From Auanema rhodensis (lineage: Eukaryota; Nematoda; Chromadorea; Rhabditida; Rhabditidae): a stretch of DNA of 64,000 nt. The translations under genes were made by a program, and so were the position numbers. Location: positions 23,094,476-23,158,475 of the forward strand of contig OZ059894.1 of NCBI GenBank assembly GCA_964057225.1. The letters are read 5' to 3'. This document shows positions 28,191 through 42,651 of this stretch, in pieces. Below the pieces are notes generated by a model, which was given only the letters and a program-made list of their open reading frames with translations, was not told where the DNA came from and ran no database searches. How positions within the stretch are numbered: position 1 is the stretch's first letter; every line of letters starts with the position of its first letter.

Positions 28191-31100
28191 TATGCAAAAT
28201 TAGATTCCCCATGTCCATATTAGTCTAAAAACAAATTTTTATTGATATTGGTGCATGGTAACCATGACTTTGAAATTTACGTGAACTTTAATTTATGCTA
28301 ATTAAATGTACACGTGATGTGCACTTGGTATGTAACTCGCTTCACGTGAAAGATAAAGAGATGCGGTTTTCAAAATTAGATTCCCCAAGTCCATATTAGT
28401 CTAAAAACAAATTTTTATTGATATTGGTGCATGGTAACCATGTCTTTGAAATTTACGTGAACTTTAATTTATGCTAATTCAATGTACACGTGATGTGCAC
28501 TTGGTATGTAACTCGCTTCACGTAAAAGATAAAGAGATGCGGTTTCCAAAATTAGATTCCCCATGTCCATATTAGTCTAAAAACAAATTTTTATTGATAT
28601 TGGTGCGTGGTAACCATGACTTTGAAATTTACGTGAACTTTAATTTATGCTAATTAAATGTACACGTGATGTGCACTTGGTATGTAACTCGCTTCAGGTG
28701 AAAGATAAACAGATGCGGTTTTCAAAATTAGATTCCCCATGTCCATATTAGTCTAAAAACAAATTTTTATTGATAATGGTTCATTGTAACCATGACTTTG
28801 AAATTTACGTGAACTTTAATTCATGCTAATTAAATGTACACGTGATGTGCACTTGGTATGTAACTCGCTTCACGTGAAAGATAAAGAGATGCGGTTTTCA
28901 AAATTAGATTCCCCATGTCCATATTAGTCTAAAAACAAACTTTTATTGATATTGGTGCATGGTAACCATGTCTTTGGAATTTACGTGAACTTTAATTTAT
29001 GCTAATTAAATGTACACGTGCTGTGCACTTGGTATGTAACTCGCTTCACGTGAAAGATAAAGAGATGCGGTTTTCAAAATTAGATTTCCCATGTCCATAT
29101 TAGTCTAAAAACAAATTTTTATTGATATTGGTTCATGGTAACCATGACTTTGAAATTTACGTGAACTTTAATTTATGCTAATTAAATGTACACGTGATGT
29201 GCACTTGGTATGTAACTCGCTTCACGTGAAAGATAAAGAGATGCGGTTTTCAAAATTAGATTCCCCATGTCCATATTAGTCTAAAAACAAATTTTTATTG
29301 ATATTGGTGCATGGTAACCATGACTTTGAAATTTACGTGAACTTTAATTTATGCTAATTAAATGTACACGTGATGTGCACTTGGTATGTAACTCGCTTCA
29401 CGTGAAAGATAAAGAGATGCGGTTTTCAAATATAGATTCCCCATGTCCATATTAGTCTAAAAACAAATTTTTATTGATATTGGTGCATGGTAACCATGTC
29501 TTTGAAATTTACGTGAACTTTAATTTATGCTAATTAAATGTACACGTGATGTGCACTCGGTATGTAACTCGCTTCACGTGAAAGATAAAGAGATGCGGTT
29601 TTCAAAATTAGAATCCTCATGTCCATATTAGTCTAAAAACAAATTTTTATTGATATTGGTTCATGGTAACCATGACTTTGAAATTTACGTGAACTTTAAT
29701 TCATGCTAATTAAATGTACACGTGATGTGCACATGGTATGTAACTCGCTTCACGTGAAAGATAAAGAGATGCGGTTTTCAAAATTAGATTCCCCATGTCC
29801 ATATTAGTCTGAAAACAAATTTTTATTGATATTGGTTCATGGTAACCATGACTTTGAAATTTACGTGAACTTTAATTTATGCTAATTAAATGTACACGTG
29901 ATGTGCACTTGGTATGTAACTCGCTTCACGTAAAAGATAAAGAGATGCGGTTTTCAAAATTAGATTCCCCATGTCCATATTAGTCTAAAAACAAATTTTT
30001 ATTGATATTGGTGCATGGTAACAATGACTTTGAAATTTACGTGAACTTTAATTTATGCTAATTAAATGTACACGTGATGTGCACTTGGTATGTAACTCGC
30101 TTCACGTGAAAGATAAAGAGATGCGGTTTTCAAAATTAGATTCCCCATGTCCATATTAGTCTAAAAAAAAATTTTTATTGATATTGGTTCATGGTAACCA
30201 TGACTTTGAAATTTACGTGAACTTTAATTTATGCTAATTAAATGTACACGTGATGAGCACTTGGTATGTAACTCGCTTCACGTGAAAGATAAAGAGATGC
30301 GGTTTTCAAAATTAGATTCCCCATGTCCATATTAGTCTAAAAACAAATTTTTATTGATATTGGTTCATGGTAACCATGACTTTGAAATTTACGTGAACTT
30401 TAATTTATGCTAATTAAATGTACACGTGATGTGCACTTGGTATGTAACTCGCTTCACGTGAAAGATAAAGAGATGCGGTTTTCAAAATTAGATTCCCCAT
30501 GTCCATATTAGTCTAAAAACAAATTTTTATTGATATTGGTGCATGGTAACCATGACTTTGAAATTTACGTGAACTTTAATTTATGCTAATTAAATGTACA
30601 CGTGATGTGCACTTGGTATGTAACTCGCTTCACGTGAAAGATAAAGAGATGCGGTTTTCAAATATAGATTCCCCATGTCCATATTAGTCTAAAAACAAAT
30701 TTTTATTGATATTGGTGCATGGTAACCATGTCTTTGAAATTTACGTGAACTTTAATTTATGCTAATTAAATGTACACGTGATGTGCACTCGGTATGTAAC
30801 TCGCTTCACGTGAAAGATAAAGAGATGCGGTTTTCAAAATTAGAATCCTCATGTCCATATTAGTCTAAAAACAAATTTTTATTGATATTGGTTCATGGTA
30901 ACCATGACTTTGAAATTTACGTGAACTTTAATTCATGCTAATTAAATGTACACGTGATGTGCACATGGTATGTAACTCGCTTCACGTGAAAGATAAAGAG
31001 ATGCGGTTTTCAAAATTAGATTCCCCATGTCCATATTAGTCTGAAAACAAATTTTTATTGATATTGGTTCATGGTAACCATGACTTTGAAATTTACGTGA

Positions 31101-34100
31101 ACTTTAATTTATGCTAATTAAATGTACACGTGATGTGCACTTGGTATGTAACTCGCTTCACGTAAAAGATAAAGAGATGCGGTTTTCAAAATTAGATTCC
31201 CCATGTCCATATTAGTCTAAAAACAAATTTTTATTGATATTGGTGCATGGTAACAATGACTTTGAAATTTACGTGAACTTTAATTTATGCTAATTAAATG
31301 TACACGTGATGTGCACTTGGTATGTAACTCGCTTCACGTGAAAGATAAAGAGATGCGGTTTTCAAAATTAGATTCCCCATGTCCATATTAGTCTAAAAAA
31401 AAATTTTTATTGATATTGGTTCATGGTAACCATGACTTTGAAATTTACGTGAACTTTAATTTATGCTAATTAAATGTACACGTGATGAGCACTTGGTATG
31501 TAACTCGCTTCACGTGAAAGATAAAGAGATGCGGTTTTCAAAATTAGATTCCCCATGTCCATATTAGTCTAAAAACAAATTTTTATTGATATTGGTTCAT
31601 GGTAACCATGACTTTGAAATTTACGTGAACTTTAATTTATGCTAATTAAATGTACACGTGATGTGCACTTGGTATGTAACTCGCTTCACGTGAAAGATAA
31701 AGAGATGCGGTTTTCAAAATTAGATTCCCCATGTCCATATTAGTCTAAAAACAAACTTTTATTGATATTGGTGCATGGTAACCATGTCTTTGGAATTTAC
31801 GTGAACTTTAATTTATGCTAATTAAATGTACACGTGATGTGCACTTGGTATGTAACTCGCTTCACGTGAAAGATAAAGAGATGCGGTTTTCAAAATTAGA
31901 TTCCCCATGTCCATATTAGTCTAAAAACAAATTTTTATTGATATTGGTTCATGGTAACCATGACTTTGAAATTTACGTGAACTTTAATTTATGCTAATTA
32001 AATGTACACGTGATGTGCACTTGGTATGTAACTCGCTTCACGTGAAAGATAAAGAGATGCGGTTTTTAAAATTAGATTCCCCATGTCCATATTAGTCTAA
32101 AAACAAATTTTTATTGATATTGGTTCATGGTAACCATGACTTTGAAATTTACGTGAACTTTAATTCATGCTAATTAAATGTACACGTGATGTGCACATGG
32201 TATGTAACTCGCTTCACGTGAAAGATAAAGAGATGCGGTTTTCAAAATTAGATTCCCCATGTCCATATTAGTCTGAAAACAAATTTTTATTGATATTGGT
32301 TCATGGTAACCATGACTTTGAAATTTACGTGAACTTTAATTTATGCTAATTAAATGTACACGTGATGGGCACTTGGTATGTAACTCGCTTCACGTAAAAG
32401 ATAAAGAGATGCGGTTTTCAAAATTAGATTCCCCATGTCCATATTAGTCTAAAAACAAACTTGTATTGATATTGGTGCATGGTAACCATGTCTTTGGAAT
32501 TTACGTGAACTTTAATTTATGCTAATTAAATGTACACGTGATGTGCACTTGGTATGTAACTCGCTTCACGTGAAAGATAAAGAGATGCGGTTTTCAAAAT
32601 TAGTTTCCCCATGTCCATATTAATCTAAAAACAAATTTTTATTGATATTGGTGAATGGTAACCATGACTTTGAAATTTACGTGAACTTTAATTTATGCTA
32701 ATTAAATGTACACGTGATGTGCACTTGGTATGTAACTCGCTTCACGTGAAAGATAAAGAGATGCGGTTTTCAAAATTAGATTCCCCATGTCCATATTAGT
32801 CTAAAAACAAATTTTTATTGATATTGGTGCATGGTAACCATGACTTTGAAATTTACGTGAACTTTAATTTATGTTAATTAAATGTACACGTGATGTGCAC
32901 TTGGTATGTAACTCGCTTCACGTGAATAATAAAGAGATGCGGTTTTCAAAATTAGATTCCCCATGTCCATATTAGTCTAAAAACAAACTTGTATTGATAT
33001 TGGTGCATGGTAACCATGTCTTTGGAATTTACGTGAACTTTAATTTATGCTAATTAAATGTACACGTGATGTGCACTTCGTATGTAACTCGCTTCACGTG
33101 AAAGATAAAGAGATGCGGTTTTCAAAATTAGATTCCCCATGTCCATATTAGTCTAAAAACAAATTTTTATTGATACTGGTGCATGGTAACCATGACTTTG
33201 AAATTTACGTGAACTTTAATTTATGCTAATTAAATGTACACGTGATGTGCACTTGGTATGTAACTCGCTTCACGTGAAAGATAAAGAGATGCGGTTTTCA
33301 AAATTAGATTCCCCATGTCCATATTAGTCTAAAAAAAAATTTTTATTGATATTGGTGCATGGTAACCATGACTTTGAAATTTACGTGAACTTTAATTTAT
33401 GCTAATTAAATGTACACGTGATGTGCACTTGGTATGTAACTCGCTTCACGTGAAAGATAAAGAGATGCGGTTTTCAAAATTAGATTCCCCATGTCCATAT
33501 TAGTCTAAAAACAAATTTTTATTGATATTGGTGCATGGTAACCATGACTTTGAAATTTACGTGAACTTTAATTTATGCTAATTGAATGTACACGTGATGA
33601 GCACTTGGTATGTAACTCGCTTCACGTGAAAGATAAAGAGATGCGGTTTTCAAATTTAGATTCCCCATGTCCATATTAGTCTACAAACAAATTTTTATTG
33701 ATATTGGTGCATGGTAACCATGACTTTGAAATTTACGTGAACTTTAATTTATGCTAATTAAATGTACACGTGATGTGCACTTGGTATGTAACTCGCTTCA
33801 CGTGAAAGATAAAGAGATGCGGTTTTCAAAATTAGATTCCCCATGTCCATATTAGTCTAAAAACAAATTTTTATTGATATTGGTGCATGGTAACCATGAC
33901 TTTGAAATTTACGTGAACTTTAATTTATGCTAATTAAATGTACACGTGATGTGCACTTGGTATGTAACTCGCTTCACGTGAAAGATAAAGAGATGCGGTT
34001 TTCAAATTTAGATTCCCCATGTCCATATTAGTCTACAAACAAATTTTTATTGATATTGGTGCATGGTAACCATGACTTTGAAATTTACGTGAACTTTAAT

Positions 34101-37100
34101 TTATGCTAATTAAATGTACACGTGATGTGCACTTGGTATGTAACTCGCTTCACGTGAAAGATAAAGAGATGCGGTTTTCAAAATTAGATTCCCCATGTCC
34201 ATATTAGTCTAAAAACAAATTTTTATTGATATTGGTGCATGGTAACCATGACTTTGAAATTTACGTGAACTTTAATTTATGCTAATTAAATGTACACGTG
34301 ATGTGCACTTGGTATGTAACTCGCTTCAGGTGAAAGATAAAGAGATGCGGTTTTCAAAATTAGATTCCCCATGTCCATATTAGTCTAAAAACAAATTTTT
34401 ATTGATATTGGTTCATGGTAACCATGACTTTGAAATTTACGTGAACTTTAATTCATGCTAATTAAATGTACACGTGATGTGCACTTGGTATGTAACTCGC
34501 TTCACGTGAAAGATAAAGAGATGCGGTTTTCAAAATTAGATTCCCCATGTCCATATTAGTCTAAAAACAAACTTTTATTGATATTGGTGCATGGTAACCA
34601 TGTCTTTGGAATTTACGTGAACTTTAATTTATGCTAATTAAATGTACACGTGATGTGCACTTGGTATGTAACTCGCTTCACGTGAAAGATAAAGAGATGC
34701 GGTTTTCAAAATTAGATTCCCCATGTCCATATTAGTCTAAAAACAAATTTTTATTGATATTGGTGCATGGTAACCATGACTTTGAAATTTACGTGAACTT
34801 TAATTTATGCTAATTGAATGTACACGTGATGAGCACTTGGTATGTAACTCGCTTCACGTGAAAGATAAAGAGATGCGGTTTTCAAATTTAGATTCCCCAT
34901 GTCCATATTAGTCTACAAACAAATTTTTATTGATATTGGTGCATGGTAACCATGACTTTGAAATTTACGTGAACTTTAATTTATGCTAATTAAATGTACA
35001 CGTGATGTGCACTTGGTATGTAACTCGCTTCACGTGAAAGATAAAGAGATGCGGTTTTCAAAATTAGATTCCCCATGTCCATATTAGTCTAAAAACAAAT
35101 TTTTATTGATATTGGTGCATGGTAACCATGTCTTTGAAATTTACGTGAACTTTAATTTATGCTAATTAAATGTACACGTGATGTGCACTTGGTATGTAAT
35201 TCGCTTCACGTGAAAGATAAAGAGATACGGTTTTCAAAATTAGATTCCCGATGTCCATATTAGTCTAAAAACAAATTTTTATTGATATTGGTTCATGGTA
35301 ACCATGACTTTGAAATTTACGTGAACTTTAATTTATGCTAATTAAATGTACACGTGATGAGCACTTGGTATGTAACTCGCTTCACGTGAAAGATAAAGAG
35401 ATGCGGTTTTCAAATTTAGATTCCCCATGTCCATATTAGTCTACAAACAAATTTTTATTGATATTGGTGCATGGTAACCATGACTTTGAAGTTTACGTGA
35501 ACTTTAATTTATGCTAATTAAATGTACACGTGATGTGCACTTGGTATGTAACTCGCTTCACGTGAAAGATAAAGAGATGCGGTTTTCAAAATTAGATTCC
35601 CCATGTCCATATTAGTCTAAAAACAAATTTTTATTGATATTGGTGCATGGTAACCATGTCTTTGAAATTTACGTGAACTTTAATTTATGCTAATTAAATG
35701 TACACGTGATGTGCACTTGGTATGTAATTCGCTTCACGTGAAAGATAAAGAGATGCGGTTTTCAAAATTAGATTCCCCATGTCCATATTAGTCTAAAAAC
35801 AAATTTTTATTGATATTGGTTCATGGTAACCATGACTTTGAAATTTACGTGAACTTTAATTTATGCTAATTAAATGTACACGTGATGTGCACTTGGTATG
35901 TAACTCGCTTCAGGTGAAAGATAAAGAGATGCGGTTTTCAAAATTAGATTCCCCATGTCCATATTAGTCTAAAAACAAATTTTTATTGATATTGCTTCAT
36001 GGTAACCATGACTTTGAAATTTACGTGAACTTTAATTCATGCTAATTAAATGTACACGTGATGTGCACTTGGTATGTAACTCGCTTCACGTGAAAGATAA
36101 AGAGATGCGGTTTTCAAAATTAGATTCCCCATGTCCATATTAGTCTAAAAACAAATTTTTATTGATATTGGTGCATGGTAACCATGTCTTTGAAATTTAC
36201 GTGAACTTTAATTTATGCTAATTCAATGTACACGTGATGTGCACTTGGTATGTAACTCGCTTCACGTAAAAGATAAAGAGATGCGGTTTCCAAAATTAGA
36301 TTCCCCATGTCCATATTAGTCTAAAAACAAATTTTTATTGATATTGGTGCATGGTAACCATGACTTTGAAATTTACGTGAACTTTAATTTATGCTAATTA
36401 AATGTACACGTGATGTGCACTTGGTATGTAACTCGCTTCACGTGAAAGATAAAGAGATGCGGTTTTCAAAATTAGATTCCCCATGTCCATATTAGTCTAA
36501 AAACAAATTTTTATTGATATTGGTGCATGGTAACCATGACTTTGAAATTTACGTGAACTTTAATTTATGCTAATTGAATGTACACGTGATGAGCACTTGG
36601 TATGTAACTCGCTTCACGTGAAAGATAAAGAGATGCGGTTTTCAAAATTAGATTCCCCATGTCCATATTAGTCTAAAAACAAATTTTTATTGATATTGGT
36701 TCATGGTAACCATGACTTTGAAATTTACGTGAACTTTAATTCATGCTAATTAAATGTACACGTGATGTGCACTTGGTATGTAACTCGCTTCACGTGAAAG
36801 ATAAAGAGATGCGGTTTTCAAAATTAGATTCCCCATGTCCATATTAGTCTAAAAACAAACTTTTATTGATATTGGTGCATGGTAACCATGTCTTTGGAAT
36901 TTACGTGAACTTTAATTTATGCTAATTAAATGTACACGTGATGTGCACTTGGTATGTAACTCGCTTCACGTGAAAGATAAAGAGATGCGGTTTTCAAAAT
37001 TAGATTTCCCAAGTCCATATTAGTCTAAAAACAAATTTTTATTGATATTGGTGCATGGTAACCATGTCTTTGAAATTTACGTGAACTTTAATTTATGCTA

Positions 37101-37980
37101 ATTCAATGTACACGTGATGTGCACTTGGTATGTAACTCGCTTCACGTAAAAGATAAAGAGATGCGGTTTCAAAATTAGATTCCCCATGTCCATATTAGTC
37201 TAAAAACAAATTTTTATTGATATTGGTGCATGGTAACCATGACTTTGAAATTTACGTGAACTTTAATTCATGCTAATTAAATGTACACGTGATGTGCACT
37301 TGGTATGTAACTCGCTTCACGTGAAAGATAAAGAGATGCGGTTTTCAAAATTAGATTCCCCATGTCCATATTAGTCTAAAAACAAACTTTTATTGATATT
37401 GGTGCATGGTAACCATGTCTTTGGAATTTACGTGAACTTTAATTTATGCTAATTAAATGTACACGTGATGTGCACTTGGTATGTAACTCGCTTCACGTGA
37501 AAGATAAAGAGATGCGGTTTTCAAAATTAGATTTCCCAAGTCCATATTAGTCTAAAAACAAATTTTTATTGATATTGGTGCATGGTAACCATGTCTTTGA
37601 AATTTACGTGAACTTTAATTTATGCTAATTCAATGTACACGTGATGTGCACTTGGTATGTAACTCGCTTCACGTAAAAGATAAAGAGATGCGGTTTCCAA
37701 AATTAGATTCCCCATGTCCATATTAGTCTAAAAACAAATTTTTATTGATATTGGTGCATGGTAACCATGACTTTGAAATTTACGTGAACTTTAATTTATG
37801 CTAATTAAATGTACACGTGATGTGCACTTGGTATGTAACTCGCTTCACGTGAAAGATAAAGAGATGCGGTTTTCAAAATTAGATTCCCCATGTCCATATT
37901 AGTCTAAAAACAAATTTTTATTGATATTGGTGCATGGTAACCATGACTTTGAAATTTACGTGAACTTTAATTTATGCTAA
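28191..37980 (+). repeat. Copy of the preceding 49-monomer block, enlarged to about 56 monomers
   Basis: Marks up to about 30.5 kb lie 8,623 bp downstream of their partners (28,191 vs 19,568; 29,021 vs 20,398). From 31,756 on they lie 9,855 bp downstream (32,366 vs 22,511; 35,246 vs 25,391; 37,166 vs 27,311). The 1,232-bp step is explained by an internal 7-monomer duplication. It copies the GTGCTGTGC and CAAATATAG changes of the 19.6-22.2 kb copy, so it descends from that one and not from 16.9-19.6 kb. At least one substitution separates it from its parent (GTGGTGTGC near 22,685 vs GTGATGTGC near 32,540). Matching fades between about 37.98 and 38.05 kb. Confidence 0.92.
29277..31740 (+). repeat. 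Tandem 7-monomer block, two 1,232-bp copies
   Basis: Bases 29,277-30,508 and 30,509-31,740 carry the same ordered marks: CAAATATAG (29,428 and 30,660), GCACTCGG with GAATCCTCATG, GCACATGG, TCTGAAAAC, CACGTAAAAG, GGTAACAATG, then TAAAAAAAAATT and GATGAGCAC. The parent block at 19.6-28.2 kb has this series once, so the duplication happened after the 49-monomer copy was made. Confidence 0.92.
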
Positions 37981-39659
37981 TTGAATGTACACGTGATGAG
38001 CACTTGGTATGTAACTCGCTTCACGTGAAAGATAAAGAGATGCGGTTTTCAAATTTAGATTCCCCATGTCCATATTAGTCTACAAACAAATTTTTATTGA
38101 TATTGGTGCATGGTAACCATGACTTTGAAATTTACGTGAACTTTAATTTATGCTAATTAAATGTACACGTGATGTGCACTTGGTATGTAACTCGCTTCAC
38201 GTGAAAGATAAAGAGATGCGGTTTTCAAAATTAGATTCCCCATGTCCATATTAGTTTAAAAACAAATTTTTATTGATATTGGTGCATGGTAACCATGTCT
38301 TTGAAATTTACGTGAACTTTAATTTATGCTAATTAAATGTACACGTGATGTGCACTTGGTATGTAATTCGCTTCACGTGAAAGATAAAGAGATGCGGTTT
38401 TCAAAATTAGATTCCCCATGTCCATATTAGTCTAAAAACAAATTTTTATTGATATTGGTTCATGGTAACCATGACTTTGAAATTTACGTGAACTTTAATT
38501 TATGCTAATTAAATGTACACGTGATGTGCACTTGGTATGTAACTCGCTTCACGTAAAAGATAAAGAGATGCGGTTTCCAAAATTAGATTCCCCATGTCCA
38601 TATTAGTCTAAAAACAAATTTTTATTGATATTGGTGCATGGTAACCATGACTTTGAAATTTACGTGAACTTTAATTTATGCTAATTAAATGTACACGTGA
38701 TGTGCACTTGGTATGTAACTCGCTTCACGTGAAAGATAAAGAGATGCGGTTTTCAAAATTAGATTCCCCATGTCCATATTAGTCTAAAAACAAATTTTTA
38801 TTGATATTGGTGCATGGTAACCATGACTTTGAAATTTACGTGAACTTTAATTTATGCTAATTGAATGTACACGTGATGAGCACTTGGTATGTAACTCGCT
38901 TCACGTGAAAGATAAAGAGATGCGGTTTTCAAAATTAGATTCCCCATGTCCATATTAGTCTAAAAACAAATTTTTATTGATATTGGTTCATGGTAACCAT
39001 GACTTTGAAATTTACGTGAACTTTAATTCATGCTAATTAAATGTACACGTGATGTGCACTTGGTATGTAACTCGCTTCACGTGAAAGATAAAGAGATGCG
39101 GTTTTCAAAATTAGATTCCCCATGTCCATATTAGTCTAAAAACAAACTTTTATTGATATTGGTGCATGGTAACCATGTCTTTGGAATTTACGTGAACTTT
39201 AATTTATGCTAATTAAATGTACACGTGATGTGCACTTGGTATGTAACTCGCTTCACGTGAAAGATAAAGAGATGCGGTTTTCAAAATTAGATTTCCCAAG
39301 TCCATATTAGTCTAAAAACAAATTTTTATTGATATTGGTGCATGGTAACCATGTCTTTGAAATTTACGTGAACTTTAATTTATGCTAATTCAATGTACAC
39401 GTGATGTGCACTTGGTATGTAACTCGCTTCACGTAAAAGATAAAGAGATGCGGTTTCCAAAATTAGATTCCCCATGTCCATATTAGTCTAAAAACAAATT
39501 TTTATTGATATTGGTGCATGGTAACCATGACTTTGAAATTTACGTGAACTTTAATTTATGCTAATTAAATGTACACGTGATGTGCACTTGGTATGTAACT
39601 CGCTTCACGTGAAAGATAAAGAGATGCGGTTTTCAAAATTAGATTCCCCATGTCCATAT
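37981..39659 (+). repeat. Monomers bridging two duplicated regions
   Basis: Roughly nine and a half monomers of types already seen in 23-28 kb: AATTGAATG/GATGAGCAC/CAAATTTAG, TAATTCGC, GGTTTCCAA with CACGTAAAAG, and GATTTCCCAAG. A private TTAGTTTAAA start occurs at 38,252. The order partly repeats 26.4-27.9 kb, suggesting another copying event, but I could not define clean ends. Confidence 0.75.
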
Positions 39660-41880
39660 TAGTCTTAAAACAAATTTTTATTGATATTGGTGCATGGTAA
39701 CCATGTCTTTGAAATTTACGTGAACTTTAATTTATGCTAATTAAATGTACACGTGATGTGCACTTGGTATGTAATTCGCTTCACGTGAAAGATAAAGAGA
39801 TGCGGTTTTCAAAATTAGATTCCCCATGTCCATATTAGTCTAAAAACAAATTTTTATTGATATTGGTTCATGGTAACCATGACTTTGAAATTTACGTGAA
39901 CTTTAATTTATGCTAATTAAATGTACACGTGATGTGCACTTGGTATGTAACTCGCTTCAGGTGAAAGATAAAGAGATGCGGTTTTCAAAATTAGATTCCC
40001 CATGTCCATATTAGTCTAAAAACAAATTTTTATTGATATTGGTTCATGGTAACCATGACTTTGAAATTTACGTGAACTTTAATTCATGCTAATTAAATGT
40101 ACACGTGATGTGCACTTGGTATGTAACTCGCTTCACGTGAAAGATAAAGAGATGCGGTTTTCAAAATTTGATTCCCCATGTCCATATTAGTCTACAAACA
40201 AACTTTTATTGATATTGGTGCATGGTAACCATGTCTTTGGAATTTACGTGAACTTTAATTTATGCTAATTAAATGTACACGTGATGTGCACTTGGTATGT
40301 AACTCGCTTCACGTGAAAGATAAAGAGATGCGGTTTTCAAAATTAGATTTCCCAAGTCCATATTAGTCTAAAAACAAATTTTTATTGATATTGGTGCATG
40401 GTAACCATGTCTTTGAAATTTACGTGAACTTTAATTTATGCTAATTCAATGTACACGTGATGTGCACTTGGTATGTAACTCGCTTCACGTAAAAGATAAA
40501 GAGATGCGGTTTCCAAAATTAGATTCCCCATGTCCATATTAGTCTAAAAACAAATTTTTATTGATATTGGTGCATGGTAACCATGACTTTGAAATTTACG
40601 TGAACTTTAATTTATGCTAATTAAATGTACACGTGATGTGCACTTGGTATGTAACTCGCTTCACGTGAAAGATAAAGAGATGCGGTTTTCAAAATTAGAT
40701 TCCCCATGTCCATATTAGTCTAAAAACAAATTTTTATTGATATTGGTTCATGGTAACCATGACTTTGAAATTTACGTGAACTTTAATTTATGCTAATTAA
40801 ATGTACACGTGATGTGCACTTGGTATGTAACTCGCTTCAGGTGAAAGATAAAGAGATGCGGTTTTCAAAATTAGATTCCCCATGTCCATATTAGTCTTAA
40901 AACAAATTTTTATTGATATTGGTGCATGGTAACCATGTCTTTGAAATTTACGTGAACTTTAATTTATGCTAATTAAATGTACACGTGATGTGCACTTGGT
41001 ATGTAATTCGCTTCACGTGAAAGATAAAGAGATGCGGTTTTCAAAATTAGATTCCCCATGTCCATATTAGTCTAAAAACAAATTTTTATTGATATTGGTT
41101 CATGGTAACCATGACTTTGAAATTTACGTGAACTTTAATTTATGCTAATTAAATGTACACGTGATGTGCACTTGGTATGTAACTCGCTTCAGGTGAAAGA
41201 TAAAGAGATGCGGTTTTCAAAATTAGATTCCCCATGTCCATATTAGTCTAAAAACAAATTTTTATTGATATTGGTTCATGGTAACCATGACTTTGAAATT
41301 TACGTGAACTTTAATTCATGCTAATTAAATGTACACGTGATGTGCACTTGGTATGTAACTCGCTTCACGTGAAAGATAAAGAGATGCGGTTTTCAAAATT
41401 AGATTCCCCATGTCCATATTAGTCTACAAACAAACTTTTATTGATATTGGTGCATGGTAACCATGTCTTTGGAATTTACGTGAACTTTAATTTATGCTAA
41501 TTAAATGTACACGTGATGTGCACTTGGTATGTAACTCGCTTCACGTGAAAGATAAAGAGATGCGGTTTTCAAAATTAGATTTCCCAAGTCCATATTAGTC
41601 TAAAAACAAATTTTTATTGATATTGGTGCATGGTAACCATGTCTTTGAAATTTACGTGAACTTTAATTTATGCTAATTCAATGTACACGTGATGTGCACT
41701 TGGTATGTAACTCGCTTCACGTAAAAGATAAAGAGATGCGGTTTCCAAAATTAGATTCCCCATGTCCATATTAGTCTAAAAACAAATTTTTATTGATATT
41801 GGTGCATGGTAACCATGACTTTGAAATTTACGTGAACTTTAATTTATGCTAATTAAATGTACACGTGATGTGCACTTGGT
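39660..41880 (+). repeat. 7-monomer-offset duplication (1,232 bp)
   Basis: TAGTCTTAAAAC starts monomers at 39,660 and 40,892, and TAGTCTACAAAC with AAACTTTT starts those at 40,188 and 41,420. The intervening TAATTCGC, CTTCAGGTG, TTCATGC, GATTTCCCAAG and TAATTCAATG marks match in order. The match covers about 5.7 monomers of the 7-monomer spacing. Confidence 0.88.
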
Positions 41881-42651
41881 ATGTAACTCGCTTCAGGTGA
41901 AAGATAAACAGATGCGGTTTTCAAAATTAGATTCCCCATGTCCATATTAGTCTAAAAACAAATTTTTATTGATATTGGTTCATGGTAACCATGACTTTGA
42001 AATTTACGTGAACTTTAATTCATGCTAATTAAATGTACACGTGATGTGCACTTGGTATGTAACTCGCTTCACGTGAAAGATAAAGAGATGCGGTTTTCAA
42101 AATTAGATTTCCCAAGTCCATATTAGTCTAAAAACAAATTTTTATTGATATTGGTGCATGGTAACCATGTCTTTGAAATTTACGTGAACTTTAATTTATG
42201 CTAATTCAATGTACACGTGATGTGCACTTGGTATGTAACTCGCTTCACGTAAAAGATAAAGAGATGCGGTTTCCAAAATTAGATTCCCCATGTCCATATT
42301 AGTCTAAAAACAAATTTTTATTGATATTGGTGCATGGTAACCATGACTTTGAAATTTACGTGAACTTTAATTTATGCTAATTAAATGTACACGTGATGTG
42401 CACTTGGTATGTAACTCGCTTCAGGTGAAAGATAAACAGATGCGGTTTTCAAAATTAGATTCCCCATGTCCATATTAGTCTAAAAACAAATTTTTATTGA
42501 TATTGGTTCATGGTAACCATGACTTTGAAATTTACGTGAACTTTAATTCATGCTAATTAAATGTACACGTGATGTGCACTTGGTATGTAACTCGCTTCAC
42601 GTGAAAGATAAAGAGATGCGGTTTTCAAAATTAGATTCCCCATGTCCATAT
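41596..42651 (+). repeat. Tandem 3-monomer block, two 528-bp copies
   Basis: Monomers at 41,596, 41,772 and 41,948 repeat at 42,124, 42,300 and 42,476. Shared marks are TAATTCAATG with GGTTTCCAA, then CTTCAGGTG with ATAAACAG, then TTCATGG with AATTCATGC. The third monomer differs near its end (GATTTCCCAAG vs GATTCCCCATG). Confidence 0.9.
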
